From: Isoetes taiwanensis
Taxonomy: Eukaryota; Streptophyta; Lycopodiopsida; Isoetales; Isoetaceae
Direction of reading: 5' to 3'
Assembly (NCBI GenBank): GCA_021234155.1
Contig: JAJEKV010000003.1
Coordinates: 24,834,874 to 24,898,873, forward strand
DNA: 64,000 nucleotides
The stretch's first letter is position 1. Each line of letters opens with the position of its first letter. Shown in pieces: positions 36,991 to 48,349 of this stretch. A program made the translations under genes and the position numbers. A model generated the notes under the pieces. The model was not told where the DNA came from. It searched no databases and was given only the letters and a program-made list of their open reading frames with translations.

Positions 36991-39542
36991 TGGTCCACAT
37001 GGCTTATGATCATTCAAGAAGCCAGAACATCCTCATCTTAATTAGTTGGTTGCTAGAATTGCATTATTTAATGGTAAAGTTGAAGCACAAGCAATCTCCA
37101 CTCATCCTTCCAAAAATTATGTTAGAGAAGGTAGAAAATCACCATATCATTGTATAAGTGACAAATGAACAATAAATAAAATTGGTAATCATAATTAGAG
37201 AGATTTAATTCTATACCCAATTCGTTAATTGTGGACCATAATGGTCCATGCCCATTTATATTCAAATCTTACATATAATAGTATGTTATTTTTAACATCA
37301 AATTGGAGATCTATGTTGCCAATGAAGCTTGAACCCATAAAAATTATAGTCTATCATGAAAGACAAGCTAAAGTTACTATTATTATACCTAAAGTAGGAA
37401 CTCTTAAGCAGCAAACATGTGTACTAAGTTTATGATAGTAAAAAATAAGAAGATTTCATCGTGTGTTTTGCACTAAGACGATACAAACTATATTTTAAAC
37501 TTCTATTAGATGTTTCGTCAATCATGAGTTGAAAAAAAATACTATCTTGCTTTAAAATATGGCAAGCCTTAGTACAAACCAGAAATGGTCCATGTCTATT
37601 TTAAATCAAATCTTGTACATAATATGCTACTTTAACATGAAATTCAAGATCTATGTTGCCAAGGAAGGGTGGCATTCATAAAAAATATTGCCTACCATAA
37701 AAGATGAGTTTTTTGTATTATTACCTTAGCTAAACTCTAATTTTGTGTAGTGGCAACCACTTCTAAATGTAAAGAATACATGGTTATTCACCATATTTAA
37801 GTTCATAAAATTCTTTATTATGAATGTATAAGTGGAATGAATGGAGTGCATCATTTATTGCCCTTAGAAAGCTTATATATGAGTTTAGTTAAACCACGTT
37901 AGTTCTATTTTTGTCCTGGATTCTGTATCGAATCTTCTTTAGTGAAAATTGGGATCAACATGACTTATAGACACTTCAAAAAATTATTTGACTATAGCTC
38001 TTAGAGTTGACAACTTATGGCCACAAGTCTTACGTCAAAACTTGTTATAGTAAAGGAGAAACAATTCACAACCTCAAACAGTTTTTTTGAGCTAAAAATG
38101 GTTTGACGACTTCATATAATGCCATCTAATAGCAACGAAATATGAAAACATGCAAATCAACATGTTTTATCATAAAACGTCAATTACTTTCAATTTTAGA
38201 AACGTTTGGACCCCTTTATGCTAGAAAGTTTGAAGAATGCAGTTCTGGCCTGGCGTAAAAACTGCTGAATTCAATGAGGTTTGGGCAATCACCACAACAT
38301 ATCAGTAAATCTATTGGTCATGAAATTCTCCATGGCCATAAAGAATCGAGTGAAGATTCCAAAAGTGGTGGTATCTTGTGAAATGGAAATTTCTCTTGTT
38401 AGATACCTGGGTTTAAGTGGCAGAGGGTATGCTGGACCAATTCTGGTGGATGAACCCAGAATAGTTCCAGTAACAACTCTAGTGTTAAAGGAATTTATTC
38501 TGCGCATTATAACAAGCTAGTGTCTGAAACAAATTTGATGAGGCGCAATCCCTCTGGTGGGCTCTAGTATTTAGTTGTAGTGTACTTCTTTCCTTGAACA
38601 AAACTCTCTCCATTCTTCAAGAGATGTGATGTTGAAAAGTAAGGTCATTAAACTTGTTCACAGCTTGTTCTCTAGCAATACGTCGGAAGAAAACAAACTC
38701 TCTAAAGTCAGTAGTCTCCTTTAGAATCTCGACTATTGGTGTGGGAGTGTAAGTGTCTTCAATGATTCGAACTAAACTTGGAAGGCAAAAAGTTTTCCTC
38801 CTTCGAAGACGCATATAAAATCTGCTGAACATCTGATCAATTTGATCATGACTGTGGCCTACAACTAGAAATCCAAGCTTCGCTCCTAAAGATCCCTATC
38901 TCCACGAGCATAACACAATAAGCAAAGAGTGTTTGATTTTCGTTTTTCCTAGTAGTGTTGTCAAGTTGGAGGTAGAGCACTGGTGGTAATTATTCTTGCT
39001 CACACAACACCTTGTTAAAAAAATATAATTATGAGATTTGTGTAACCATGCAAGTTATATTAAGAAGACGTTGCACTTCAGACTTCCTTCGAAGACCATT
39101 GCCTCCACGAGGTGGACCTTCAAAAAACATTCCTCTGGTATATCTTTTAGAATATTGAGAAAATCGGGTAGAGTTGCTTTTTTCTGGTCCATAGCATCAC
39201 TTACAACAGAGTGTACTGTAGTGGATGCTCAAGAGCTTTTTTTTCTGTGCTTAGCAAGCTTTCCTCTCTTGGCTATTTCTTGTTCACAGTGTCTAGCAAG
39301 GTTTTGTTGAACAAAATCTGTTAAAGAACCTTAGTCGGAGTAATTATCTCAAAGAAACATGAGAAATATAAGCTCTAACTTACTTATTTCGATCTTTGTC
39401 TTTGTAGTTTCTTTTTTACTCTTTAATTTTTTACACCTTGAGCACATAGACATCATATGTATACGATGAATTTATATTAGACCAAAGGTATCTTTCTTTG
39501 TGATGTTGTCTGTGAAATGATACATGTTACTGTTAGGCAACT

Positions 39543-39666
39543 TTTTACATGTCTCCGTGGACGATAAAAACTCTATTCTATTCTATTCTTTTTACATGTC
39601 TCCGTGGACGATAAAAACTCTATTCTATTCTATTCTATTCTATTCTATTCTATTCTATTCTATTCT
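39543..39666 (+). mobile_element. LINE-type 3' tail, duplicated, with (TTCTA)n
   Basis: TGTCTCCGTGGACGATAAAA occurs twice at a 47-bp period (from 39543 and about 39590). Each copy is followed by TTCTA repeats; the second tract runs about 39618-39666. The core matches the tails at 36931 and 62602. Confidence 0.75.
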
Positions 39667-40389
39667 AAAGTAATTCTCCATCTAAGATACAACAACTAGG
39701 GTGTGCATTGTTATAACTCTTCTAGGCCCACAGTGATAATCGATTGCAAGATTTTTTTCCAATCTTTTGTGTATTTGAGACATTCTGGTGGCCTTCAAAC
39801 GGTGGACAACCATACGCATTTTTGGAAAACTTGTTCACGATTGATGTAATGTAAAAAGGCCTGATGGTCTGGTCTTACATGATAAGACAAGTAGGTATTT
39901 TGGTCAGCCAATGCCATAAAATTGTAGTTATCTCTAACCACACATAGCTTAGTCATGTTAAATACGGTAACACAACCCAATAAACAGCATGTAGATTTTA
40001 GTTGTTTCCTCATCTTTTGCTCGTCCATCAAGTTCCTCCTTCTTACAGAAGAACATGCTCTCAAGCTAATGTCAACCTTGAATTTCTTGGAAGATTGACT
40101 GGAGAACATGCAATATCTTCTATTATCACCTTCATCCTCCGAGGATAAATCCATTGTAGGAGTAATCTCTACTGTAGGAGTAACGCCCTCTGTCCATAGT
40201 GGACTGCTTGAAGAAGAAAAAAGACCACATGAAGATGTTTCCGGATAAGGCAAAGGCAAAGTATAAAAGGTTGGTTTAATGGTGAGCTTTGGCCTTAAGT
40301 ATTGGATTTAATTTTTTGAAGTGTCTTTCATCATTTGCATCTCAGGTGATTATTCCATTGCCATTATATTCTTAGATTCTTATCAAGCA

Positions 40390-41085
40390 CGAACGCCATC
40401 TTAGAATTGCCTTGTATAAATTGAGAAGGCATGGGCTTTTTGTCTAGTTCCCAAAGTGTAACTTTGTTACTACGGCATATTATTTCTGCAGATGGAATAT
40501 CAACTAATCCATTTAAGTTCAAAGTTTTTATGGAATGGCCAGCCCCCAGATATGTTTTTGAGGTAAGAAGTTTTCTTGGGTTGGCAGGATATTACAGAAT
40601 TTTGTCAAGGACTTTTGCAAAGCTAGCAGCGCCTTTAACCGATCTCATCAAGCATGAAACAGTTAGTGATTGGGCCAAGCATTGGCAAGATAAGGTTCAT
40701 AGATTAAAGTATGTGTTAACCACAAAACATGTCCTTACATTGCCAGATCTACAAAAGGACAAGTGAGTGGTAATGGAAGGGAGTAAAATAGTTACGGGAT
40801 ATGTTATAATGCAAGATGGAAGAGTCATAGGCTTATGATTCCAAGAAATTGCATGATGTTCAGCAACGTTATCCTATGCATGACCATGAATTACTCGCAG
40901 TAGTGAGAGCCTTACGACATTACCTGTTGGGGAGGAGTTTTCATTCAGATATTGATTATCAAAGTCTCCAAGAAATTTTCACATAGTGACATCTTAATTT
41001 CAAACAAAGGCGATAGACAGAATTTCTTGAGGAGTATAACTTTGAAGTTCAATATAAGCCGAGAAAGCATAATGTAGTTGCAGCA
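40390..41085 (+). pseudogene. Ty3/gypsy pol remnant (RT thumb and RNase H)
   Basis: The frame 40431-40766 contains GISTNPFKFKVFMEWPAP and VRSFLGLAGYYRILSRTFAK followed by AAPLTDLIKHE, diagnostic of the RT connection/RNase H region of Ty3/gypsy pol. Later frames give KLHDVQQRYPMHDHELLAVV, ALRHYLLG and FLEEYNFEVQYKPRKHN (RNase H and its end). Stops and frame changes occur near 40766 and 40985. The integrase that should follow is absent; sequence passes directly into a polypurine tract. Confidence 0.85.
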
Positions 41086-41108
41086 GAGGGGAGGGGACGT
41101 CATGACGT
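41086..41108 (+). other. Polypurine tract and probable gypsy 3' LTR start
   Basis: GAGGGGAGGGG (41086-41096) is followed by ACGTCATGACGT, a perfect 12-bp palindrome with two ACGT cores. The position right after pol fits the plus-strand primer site and LTR edge. The LTR would run into the 41.1-41.5 kb region, but its far end and partner LTR were not found. Confidence 0.45.
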
Positions 41109-41579
41109 TTCAGTATTTTGTGAATGCTAATTGTACAAATACATTTGTATTACATATTTTCAAATATGTTATATATTATGCCACGTGCATCATTTTTCAA
41201 TATAATTTGTGTATATTCAGGAAATTTATCGCGGCTGCTAGGGTCGCTACGAGTATCTCTCTTTACAAATTCAGCCATATGCATCTAATGTGGACCGTTT
41301 GATCAAAGGGGAAAGCTGCAATCTTAACCGCCGTATGTAGGTGGGAAAATGCAAGGAAGGCACAACAATCAAACATACGATCTCAAACGTTGGTTAGAAT
41401 GTGGCATATGATCTTAGCCGTTTGTTTAGAAATTCCATAGCAAATGAGGTGGCACAAGCATCAGCAAATATTGGGAAGTGTGTGATGAGCCTATTATAGA
41501 GAGAAAATTATTTCATCTTTGTGGTTATGAAAAAAGGAGCGGAGCATTCAAGTATATAGGATTCTTATTAAAAAAAAAA

Positions 41580-42434
41580 AAGCTGTTTTGATGACGCGGC
41601 AAGCACGGTGCATTAGATGTAACCGAGTGAGGATACTCGTAATCGAATCAGATGTGACCAAGTGGGCAGAACAGATGGCCGACACGTTGGATTATTGTAA
41701 GTCTATGTCGGGAGTGCACTTGTCTGTTTCTACGCATATAAATGGAAAAAAGACAAATTTGCTCTGCAGCAGGATTCGGGATTCAGATGTGTGTCTTATA
41801 CACCAGTGTTAACTTTCTGACACCTTGATCTCTTCCTCAAATTTACAGCACGTTTTATTACCTTATCTACGAAGACGAGGATTCTTGATTCCAAAAGACT
41901 GCAAAAGGGCAATTGTATCAGAATACAGATCATCTTAAAGCAACATCAACTTTTCCAGCTCTTGCAACTAACCTGTGATACCGTAACTCAGAAAATAATA
42001 TAGAAATGATAGAAAGCGATTCAATTTTGTGTTCATTTGCTGACAAAAATTTATAACTAGATTATGATAATCCGTTGCCTCTTCATAGATATGATGCAAA
42101 AGAAACAGCAAGTCTTGAAGTCCAATCTTGGCTGTTGGGCGACAAGATCTATAAATAAAGTATGATAATCCAACTTAGACATGAAGGCAAAAGGAACAGC
42201 AAACCTTGAAACTGTATATAAGACAATATATGCCACTGTTAATGCTTTCATAGACATGGCAAAAGACTGAACCTGCCATTCATCTGTAAAACAATTTGGT
42301 GATCGGGAGGAGGTTCTTATCTTCCTTTATTAGAACCAATCATGAGTAGCTGAATTATTCAGATCAATTTCATATAACTTGTGCAGCTCTAGCTCCATTC
42401 TATTGGTTCGAAGCAAACTTATATCCAGCTTAAA
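41580..42434. other. Short intergenic / MCTP 3' flank, no gene recognised
   Basis: AT-rich, with a poly(A) run at about 41571-41581. Sequence next to 42435 should contain the 3' UTR of the minus-strand MCTP gene. No other feature seen. Confidence 0.5.
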
Positions 42435-45272
42435 TTACAAAATCCTGTCTGCATATGAAGGCAGTCTTCTGAAAAAGTTGAGTGGCACAGGCGGCAATTT
42501 TTCGCGAAAGCGAGGATGGCGCAACACAAAGAGGCCTACAAGAATAGCAACCACCCTAAAAGGAGTGACATAGAGAAGAATAGCAGCAGCCAAACAGAAG
42601 ACAATAAAAACAGCTGTAGCTCTTGGATCTCTCCAGCTTAACAAAGCGCTCAATCTCTCCCCCTGTGATGCAAGATCTCCAAGAACTGTTTGTATCCGGC
42701 TTGCCACAATTCGCAGCCTATCATACCTCATTTTCACAACATCAGGGCTTCTAGAGGTGAGCACTGTGTCAAATTCCTCGTCCAACTCATCAGGATCAAC
42801 ATGTTCAGCTTGTGATATTCTAGCATCCATGTGAGGAGGTAATCTAGGGCGATATCGATAATGCCATGCCCCGATCAAAAACATGTATAAGAAGAGGGTG
42901 GGAAGAATCAACTCAGGATACCAGACAAGAATAAGGAATAAGAAGTGCACAAGCACAGTAGTGACTGGATTCTTCCACTGGCAAATATCATTGAACCATT
43001 TTGTCACAGCTATGACCCCTGACAATACTCCCATCATTCGGTAATAATTTACTTTGCTGCGCCTCATGCTCCACATGTTAGAATCAGTATCCAACATAAA
43101 TCGCACAACTTCTTCGCGCAATGGTGGTTCAGACCTGGTAAGTCTTGATGAGACAATCCCAATAGCTGCATCTCTCAACTTGTCTAGCTGTATGACCCCC
43201 AAAGGATAAAGATAGTGCATCTTTGGAAGAGGCGGCTGAAAATACACCTGCATGACATTTAAAAAAGAAGTGCAGGAAAACCTCACTGCTAGCTCAATTT
43301 CCCCCATTTTCTTCACTCCAGAACGCTGGAGAACCAGAAGAGGATATGAATGGGTGTAGACTCTATCACTTTCAAGAGTTGAAAGACGGATCCGAACCTT
43401 ACCAACATAGGTATCCCTGGCTCCAGTTGCTTTTGCTGCAAGATCATCCTTAGTATGGCAGTTATCAAACACGCCAATTGTAAGAACAGTACATGGATCA
43501 TGAACTTCCCAAGTGTATTGCTCATTCCATCGTGGAGTAAAGGAATCCATAATGGTACGAGTCCGTACCCATTTCTGGCCATACTTTGCTACGCAATATG
43601 CATCAGTAGTTCCTTTTCCATCTTTGACTTTCAGAGGTACTAGAGCTTTAGCACCTATTATACCCAATTCTAGAAGTCCCAGGGCTGGCTTCCAAAGCTG
43701 CTTTGCAGTGGGTCTCACATCACTAATGTGATGTGTTGATTCATCCATAACATGGTACCCACCATCAAAACACAGCCGAAGGTGGATCCTCCCTCTGAAA
43801 GGCTTCTCTCCACTTTTCTCAAGATTGTGCCAACGTGATAAGACATTTCTATGATCCACTCTCCTTTCTATGGTTGTGAGAGGTATTTTCACAATTCCTA
43901 GAATTTCCTCCTTGTTAGGACCAACTCTATCTTCAACTGTAAGAACAAGAAGTTCGTCAAAAGGTTCTGCCGCAACAAACATCAAATCATCATTCCAAAA
44001 AGGGCTGGGGGTCTTATTAGCTGGTGCTACTCTTGTTCTCATCTGCTGACGACCAAGTGTTGCCTTCACACTTATATCAGGAAACCTTGTCTTATCTGTT
44101 ATCACAAGGTCTTGAGCTTCTATCACATTGACTCTAAGATACCACAGCTTTGGAGACATATATACCTTTGATCGGTTATGCAAATGACCTCCTGTCTCAT
44201 AGTGCCATGATTCTGCAAAAGCTTCATCAGCCTGAGTACCCCACCATACTGCTACCATGACCTCTCCCTTTACATCACTGTCCCATTTCCTGCCATCTAA
44301 TGTGTACCACTGAGGAGCCAGGGGACTCTCTGGAGGAACACGGGTTGAGATTTCAGACAACTCAAATACAACTCTTCCCAAAAAATCATCCTTGCCTATC
44401 TTATCAGCATCATACAACAGGAGCTCCACTACAGGACCTTGAATCTTCTCTTTTCCAAATGCAAAAACCTGATTCCACACTGGGTTAGTGGTTTTCTTAC
44501 AGACTTCTGTCTTTGCAGGGCCCCCTTCCCCAACTTTGATTATAACATAAGGATCACTAGTGCCACCAGCATCTTTGGCCGCAAGACCTCTTGCCTTAAC
44601 AACTCTGACATACAAATATCGCATTTTTTCAACCAAATCATAAGTCAAGGTTTTCTCACCTGGCATAGGCCCCAATGCAGGATTTGTATTTTTGAGAGCA
44701 AACTCTGTAGCAGGAAGCACAGACGGAGGAATTATCACCTTCTTAGGTTCACCTCCAGTTACATCTTTTTTGATAATAGTCTCTCCTCCTCCACCTTTGC
44801 TTCCTTTGTCTGCACCTTTTTCTCCATCCTTGGCTTTGCCGGCACCCTCATCTGCATACCAGATCTTAAGCCGAAGTTCCCCTTTGATGCGTGAAAACAT
44901 ACCCCTTTTTTCCAGAGAATGATTTACAATGGCTTCCTCCCCTTGCTTCACAAAACTGCTGCCATGAATCTTCACTCGACCCAGAAAAGCATGTTTATCT
45001 GGGCCATCACTGTAGATTTCGATCTGTAATGTGTCCATGCCCATGCTTGAAGCGTCCACCGGAAACTCGAACTTCTCATTCCATGTTGGGTTTAAATCCT
45101 TCTTCTTAATCTGGGTCTTCCGCCTCTGCCCATCATACAGAATGACGCAGTATGGATTCGCCGAGCCGTGCCCATCCTTGGGCATCAAATTGTGAGCGCT
45201 TAGAACTTCCACATACAGTTTTCGCCCCATCTCTATTTCCCCTTCAAAACTATCTCCGCATTTATGGACCAA
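42435..45272 (-). CDS. Multiple C2 domain and transmembrane region protein (MCTP family, FTIP/QUIRKY-like)
   Basis: 945 residues, single uninterrupted ORF, as is usual for plant MCTPs (about 750-1080 aa). Four C2 domains: about 17-115 (LYVEVLSAHNLMPKDGHGSA), 218-325 (YLYVRVVKARGLAAKDAGG), 378-485 (YLRVNVIEAQDLV) and 537-650 (LELGIIGAKALVPLKVKDG). Conserved Asp pairs for calcium binding are visible in the second and fourth (KDAGGTSDPY, KDGKGTTDAY); the third has ITDKTRFPDI and is less canonical. The C-terminal PRT_C region (about 790-945) has hydrophobic segments near 785-820 and 885-918, expected to form the ER-membrane anchor. Plant MCTPs tether ER to plasma membrane at plasmodesmata and help move proteins such as FT between cells. 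Start M at 45272 is the longest; an internal Met 14 residues on, just before GRKLYVEV, is an alternative. A 5' UTR intron is possible (acceptor at about 45297, donor near 45463). Which subgroup it belongs to cannot be settled here. Confidence 0.93.
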   Translation of the reverse strand: MVHKCGDSFEGEIEMGRKLYVEVLSAHNLMPKDGHGSANPYCVILYDGQRRKTQIKKKDLNPTWNEKFEFPVDASSMGMDTLQIEIYSDGPDKHAFLGRVKIHGSSFVKQGEEAIVNHSLEKRGMFSRIKGELRLKIWYADEGAGKAKDGEKGADKGSKGGGGETIIKKDVTGGEPKKVIIPPSVLPATEFALKNTNPALGPMPGEKTLTYDLVEKMRYLYVRVVKARGLAAKDAGGTSDPYVIIKVGEGGPAKTEVCKKTTNPVWNQVFAFGKEKIQGPVVELLLYDADKIGKDDFLGRVVFELSEISTRVPPESPLAPQWYTLDGRKWDSDVKGEVMVAVWWGTQADEAFAESWHYETGGHLHNRSKVYMSPKLWYLRVNVIEAQDLVITDKTRFPDISVKATLGRQQMRTRVAPANKTPSPFWNDDLMFVAAEPFDELLVLTVEDRVGPNKEEILGIVKIPLTTIERRVDHRNVLSRWHNLEKSGEKPFRGRIHLRLCFDGGYHVMDESTHHISDVRPTAKQLWKPALGLLELGIIGAKALVPLKVKDGKGTTDAYCVAKYGQKWVRTRTIMDSFTPRWNEQYTWEVHDPCTVLTIGVFDNCHTKDDLAAKATGARDTYVGKVRIRLSTLESDRVYTHSYPLLVLQRSGVKKMGEIELAVRFSCTSFLNVMQVYFQPPLPKMHYLYPLGVIQLDKLRDAAIGIVSSRLTRSEPPLREEVVRFMLDTDSNMWSMRRSKVNYYRMMGVLSGVIAVTKWFNDICQWKNPVTTVLVHFLFLILVWYPELILPTLFLYMFLIGAWHYRYRPRLPPHMDARISQAEHVDPDELDEEFDTVLTSRSPDVVKMRYDRLRIVASRIQTVLGDLASQGERLSALLSWRDPRATAVFIVFCLAAAILLYVTPFRVVAILVGLFVLRHPRFREKLPPVPLNFFRRLPSYADRIL

Positions 45273-45296
45273 AGATGAAAAACGCTCGCTTCCTGC

Positions 45297-45463
45297 CTGT
45301 CCAAAAACAACAAAAAGAAAAATTTCTCACAAACCGACTTAAAATGCAAGCAACTACGGCAATAATCCTCTATAAAAATGCGATCATAACTTCAAAACCC
45401 ATAGTGAAGCTGCAAATATGAAGCATTGCACGGCTATTGATGGTAGAGGCCGAGAAAACTAAC
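45297..45463 (-). other. Possible 5' UTR intron of the MCTP gene
   Basis: On the minus strand TTCGTAG|GTTAGTTTT at 45464/45463 fits a donor, and a T-rich TTTTTGGACAG|GCAGG at 45297/45296 fits an acceptor 25 bases before the start codon. Transcript evidence is not available. Confidence 0.35.
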
Positions 45464-45699
45464 CTACGAAGAAGAATAGCATCCAAAACCGATCGGCAGA
45501 AAATTTACATCATCCGCTATGGTTTCCAAAGCATTTTAGCTCGAAAAACAGACTAGCGCAACTGGATCAAGAGCACGGTTTGAGATCCGAAGCTTAGAAG
45601 CACAGGATGGACCTGAGACTAAGAATCAATGGAGCTCCTTCGTAGTAGGCTCCACAGTGACGGCGTCGTCTTCCTCTTCTTCCGAGAAAGAAAGAGTTT

Positions 45700-48330
45700 A
45701 GAGGGAGGAGCGGTAAAAAGACGATTTGACTGCTCATTTTTGCTTTTTTACCGTTTAGCCTTGTAGGAAGTTTTCGTAACAATAAAAATTCTTGACATTG
45801 TTTTCTTTCCTTTTTTTTTGGAATAAAAGAATTTGAAAATTTTAAGACTTTTATCTGGATTTCTTTTTCGTAACTAGCCTAGTAAAATTCTTGACATATT
45901 GTTTTCTTTTTCTTTCTTCTGGGAATAAATGAGAAAAAAAAGATAAAAGAAAAAAAATGGTAATGTAGTCTGATTTTCTCAATGTTGTATTGTGCGTTAT
46001 GATAATGTTGGTGTTGTGTGTGTATCACGGTTTCTCAGGATCTTATATATACTTATTCCAAGTTTAGTCTTAGTTGTTCTTCTTTCGTTCTCGAATTCCA
46101 TATGAATTGACCTCTTGGGCCCTCATGGCACTGTCGAATCTACTACCTACCACGAAGAATGTTTTGTTCCTGGGTTCCAACTTTCTACAGCCCCAAAACT
46201 GTAAGCTACACGATGAGAAAGGTGCTCCTTTGGTGTTGAGGTGCTCCATTTTGTCGGCTAAGAAAATGGCCAAGTAAAAAGGCTTCATGTTTCCTTTTAT
46301 CAATTCTTCTCTTTCACATACGAATGGTAGTCTATTTCATATCATGCCAAAACTAACTACTAGAAGAATGCCTCGAGAAGAAAGATCCTCCCCCTGTGTT
46401 GTCTAGGATCAATTCAACACATAATTCTACCAAATGAAAGGCACAAAAAAGCAAAACAAGCCAAGAAAACAAAGGCATGTTCTCCCTCTCTGACATGCCT
46501 ATGTATTTGTAGTTCTTTGGTTTTAGTTTGTCATTTATCGTGCTGATATGCTTCCATGCTACACATGAGGATTTTAAATCATTATAAGAGAGTAGGTACA
46601 AGAGAATAGTTCTTCTGGATCACAAGAGTCCCATTGGAAGAAGCTACTTGCCATTTAGGGCCAGAGATCGTCAGGCTCAAAGCAGAGCCCAATAGTGACA
46701 TATTTCCCTTCCATGTTGAGACACATAATGCATAGCTCCCAGATAAAATCTTCTATTTTCAAGGATGATATGATTGAAAGGCATATCGCACTTTTCAGTA
46801 GTCATTTGGTCGGTGACACAAGGTAACATCCGCTTCGAAGATGCAACTTACCTTACAAATTTAGAGTTCTAAAAGTTGTCTTCTAGCCATAAACCAATGG
46901 CCTTAACTTTAGGCATATATCACATGAACACATTAACACCTACCTATATTTTATAAATAACAATATCCAACTATTCATCTTTAGACGTAAAACAAAAGCC
47001 CACTTTGTGACACGTCCATCTAGTTTAATGATTATCCATTTATTGGCAACGAAGATCATGAGATCAAGTGTACAGATCCCTAAAATATGCACAGATTTAT
47101 GTTTGCAAAAGCTGGCCTCCACCCTAAACCTTTTGGTAGAATGTTAAAATAACAACATTCGTTTGGTATTGAGGTTATGAAGCTTCCGCTGTATCTGGGC
47201 AAATATCACATGCATGTTCCAGTTATGTTAAATTAAGGTTTCAACGACTCTAAAAGTTAATGCATGAGCATGAAAAGAGCACATACTGATAAATATACTA
47301 TTTGATTGCTTGAAGCCCAATTCCTCCATATCCAAGTAAGGCATCTTGTACTTAGTAAACATGTTTGCAGTAGTAACTTAGTAAAATGAGAAAACAGAAC
47401 CATGTGTTTGGTAATTGGTAATACTTTCTTTATTGTGTCATGTGGTTCACTATCAATATTTGTCCTACAAAGAGGTTTACAAGCAAGATATGCTCCACAA
47501 AAAATTTCAACTTCAAGTTCATTATGCAAGTTTTAATTGAATGGATTGCTTTTTAGTAGTAGATAATGCTTATTTAAAAAACTACGGTGGTCCCTTCCAT
47601 CCTTTATTCACAAGAAATTCGTGATATAACCCACCATTGCTCGTCCATCAACATGCCTTTTTGCTATAGAGTACATTTAATACAAAGCAACACTTCGAGT
47701 AAAAGAGGACCAAAATTATATTTTTTTACAAGAGACCGACAAAATATATATTATTCTATTAAGCACTTGATTTATTATAAAGCATTTGTTAAACATCTTT
47801 TTCAGGACACAAAGACACTAGTAGCATATGGTGGAAGCGTGAAAGTAACCAAGATATTTAACTAGACAACACCATTTCAAAGATTGAACATTGGACAAAG
47901 GTAAGATTCCAATGCAATCTCGAGAATTGAATATACGATAAATACAAAATTATGGATCATTATTGATGTAGCTTCGTAAAGACCCTATGGTCTAGGAGAC
48001 AAAAAAAATGCATAGTAAGTCTACCTCTATAGGATGAGTTGAACAAAACAAAATACTATTTTGAACCATTTCACGATTTATGTATGTCAATCCCATTTCC
48101 CCCCTTTTTTTTGAAGGATGAAAAGCAAACTTGTTAATCACATGTAAAGATTACAAGATGTGCAAGTCTCATCTAGTTGTACAAGCACAAGACAATGCTC
48201 TCAAAACACGAACCTGAAGCATTATGTACTCACTCTAGCATAGGAGACTATTGATAAGAATTAATTTGAAGAAACTTAATTCAAATACGATCTCTCACTT
48301 CTTCCCTGAGGGAGGAAGAGTTATAAGCCA
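45700..48330. other. MCTP upstream region and intergenic DNA, no gene recognised
   Basis: AT-rich, with scattered short ORFs that resemble nothing known. The MCTP promoter should lie in the first several hundred bases; no convincing TATA element was singled out. A LINE-tail-like block occurs at 47981-48008. Confidence 0.5.
47981..48008 (+). mobile_element. LINE-type 3' tail-like block
   Basis: GACCCTATGGTCTAGGAGAC followed by A8 resembles the hairpin end of the first LINE (AGACCTGATGGTCTCAGTAGAC). No coding sequence lies upstream. Match is partial. Confidence 0.4.
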
Positions 48331-48349
48331 TCAATATCTTAGCCTGGGC

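Larger units (their letters stand above)
35051..40259 (-). pseudogene. DUF7869-type transposase-like gene, fragmented
   Basis: Read on the minus strand, the pieces fall in family order. 40259-39795 holds KSTCCLLGCVTVFNMTKL, a CC..GC motif. 39310-39050 holds ARHCEQEIAKRGKLAKHRKK and SDAMDQKKATLPDF. 39000-38860 holds PPVLYLQLDNTTRKNENQ then KLGFLVVGHSHDQIDQMFSR. 38832-38617 holds TYTPTPIVEILKETTDF. 35777-35051 holds a C-terminal segment (FWIAKVTDTIKEEG ... KIHWLATRS) and an acidic tail. D-M-D-Q, Q-L-D-N and H-x-H-D-x-x-D are the blocks of this transposase-like family. Stops and frame changes break it (TGA before ASTTVHS; frame change before KLGFLVVGH). Some gaps may be introns. The C-terminal segment's link to the rest is inferred from strand and order. 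Confidence 0.6.

Noticed and set aside
38281-38520. ORFs on both strands at 38.3-38.5 kb
   Set aside because: Neither frame matched the flanking transposase blocks or any family known to me; treated as chance.
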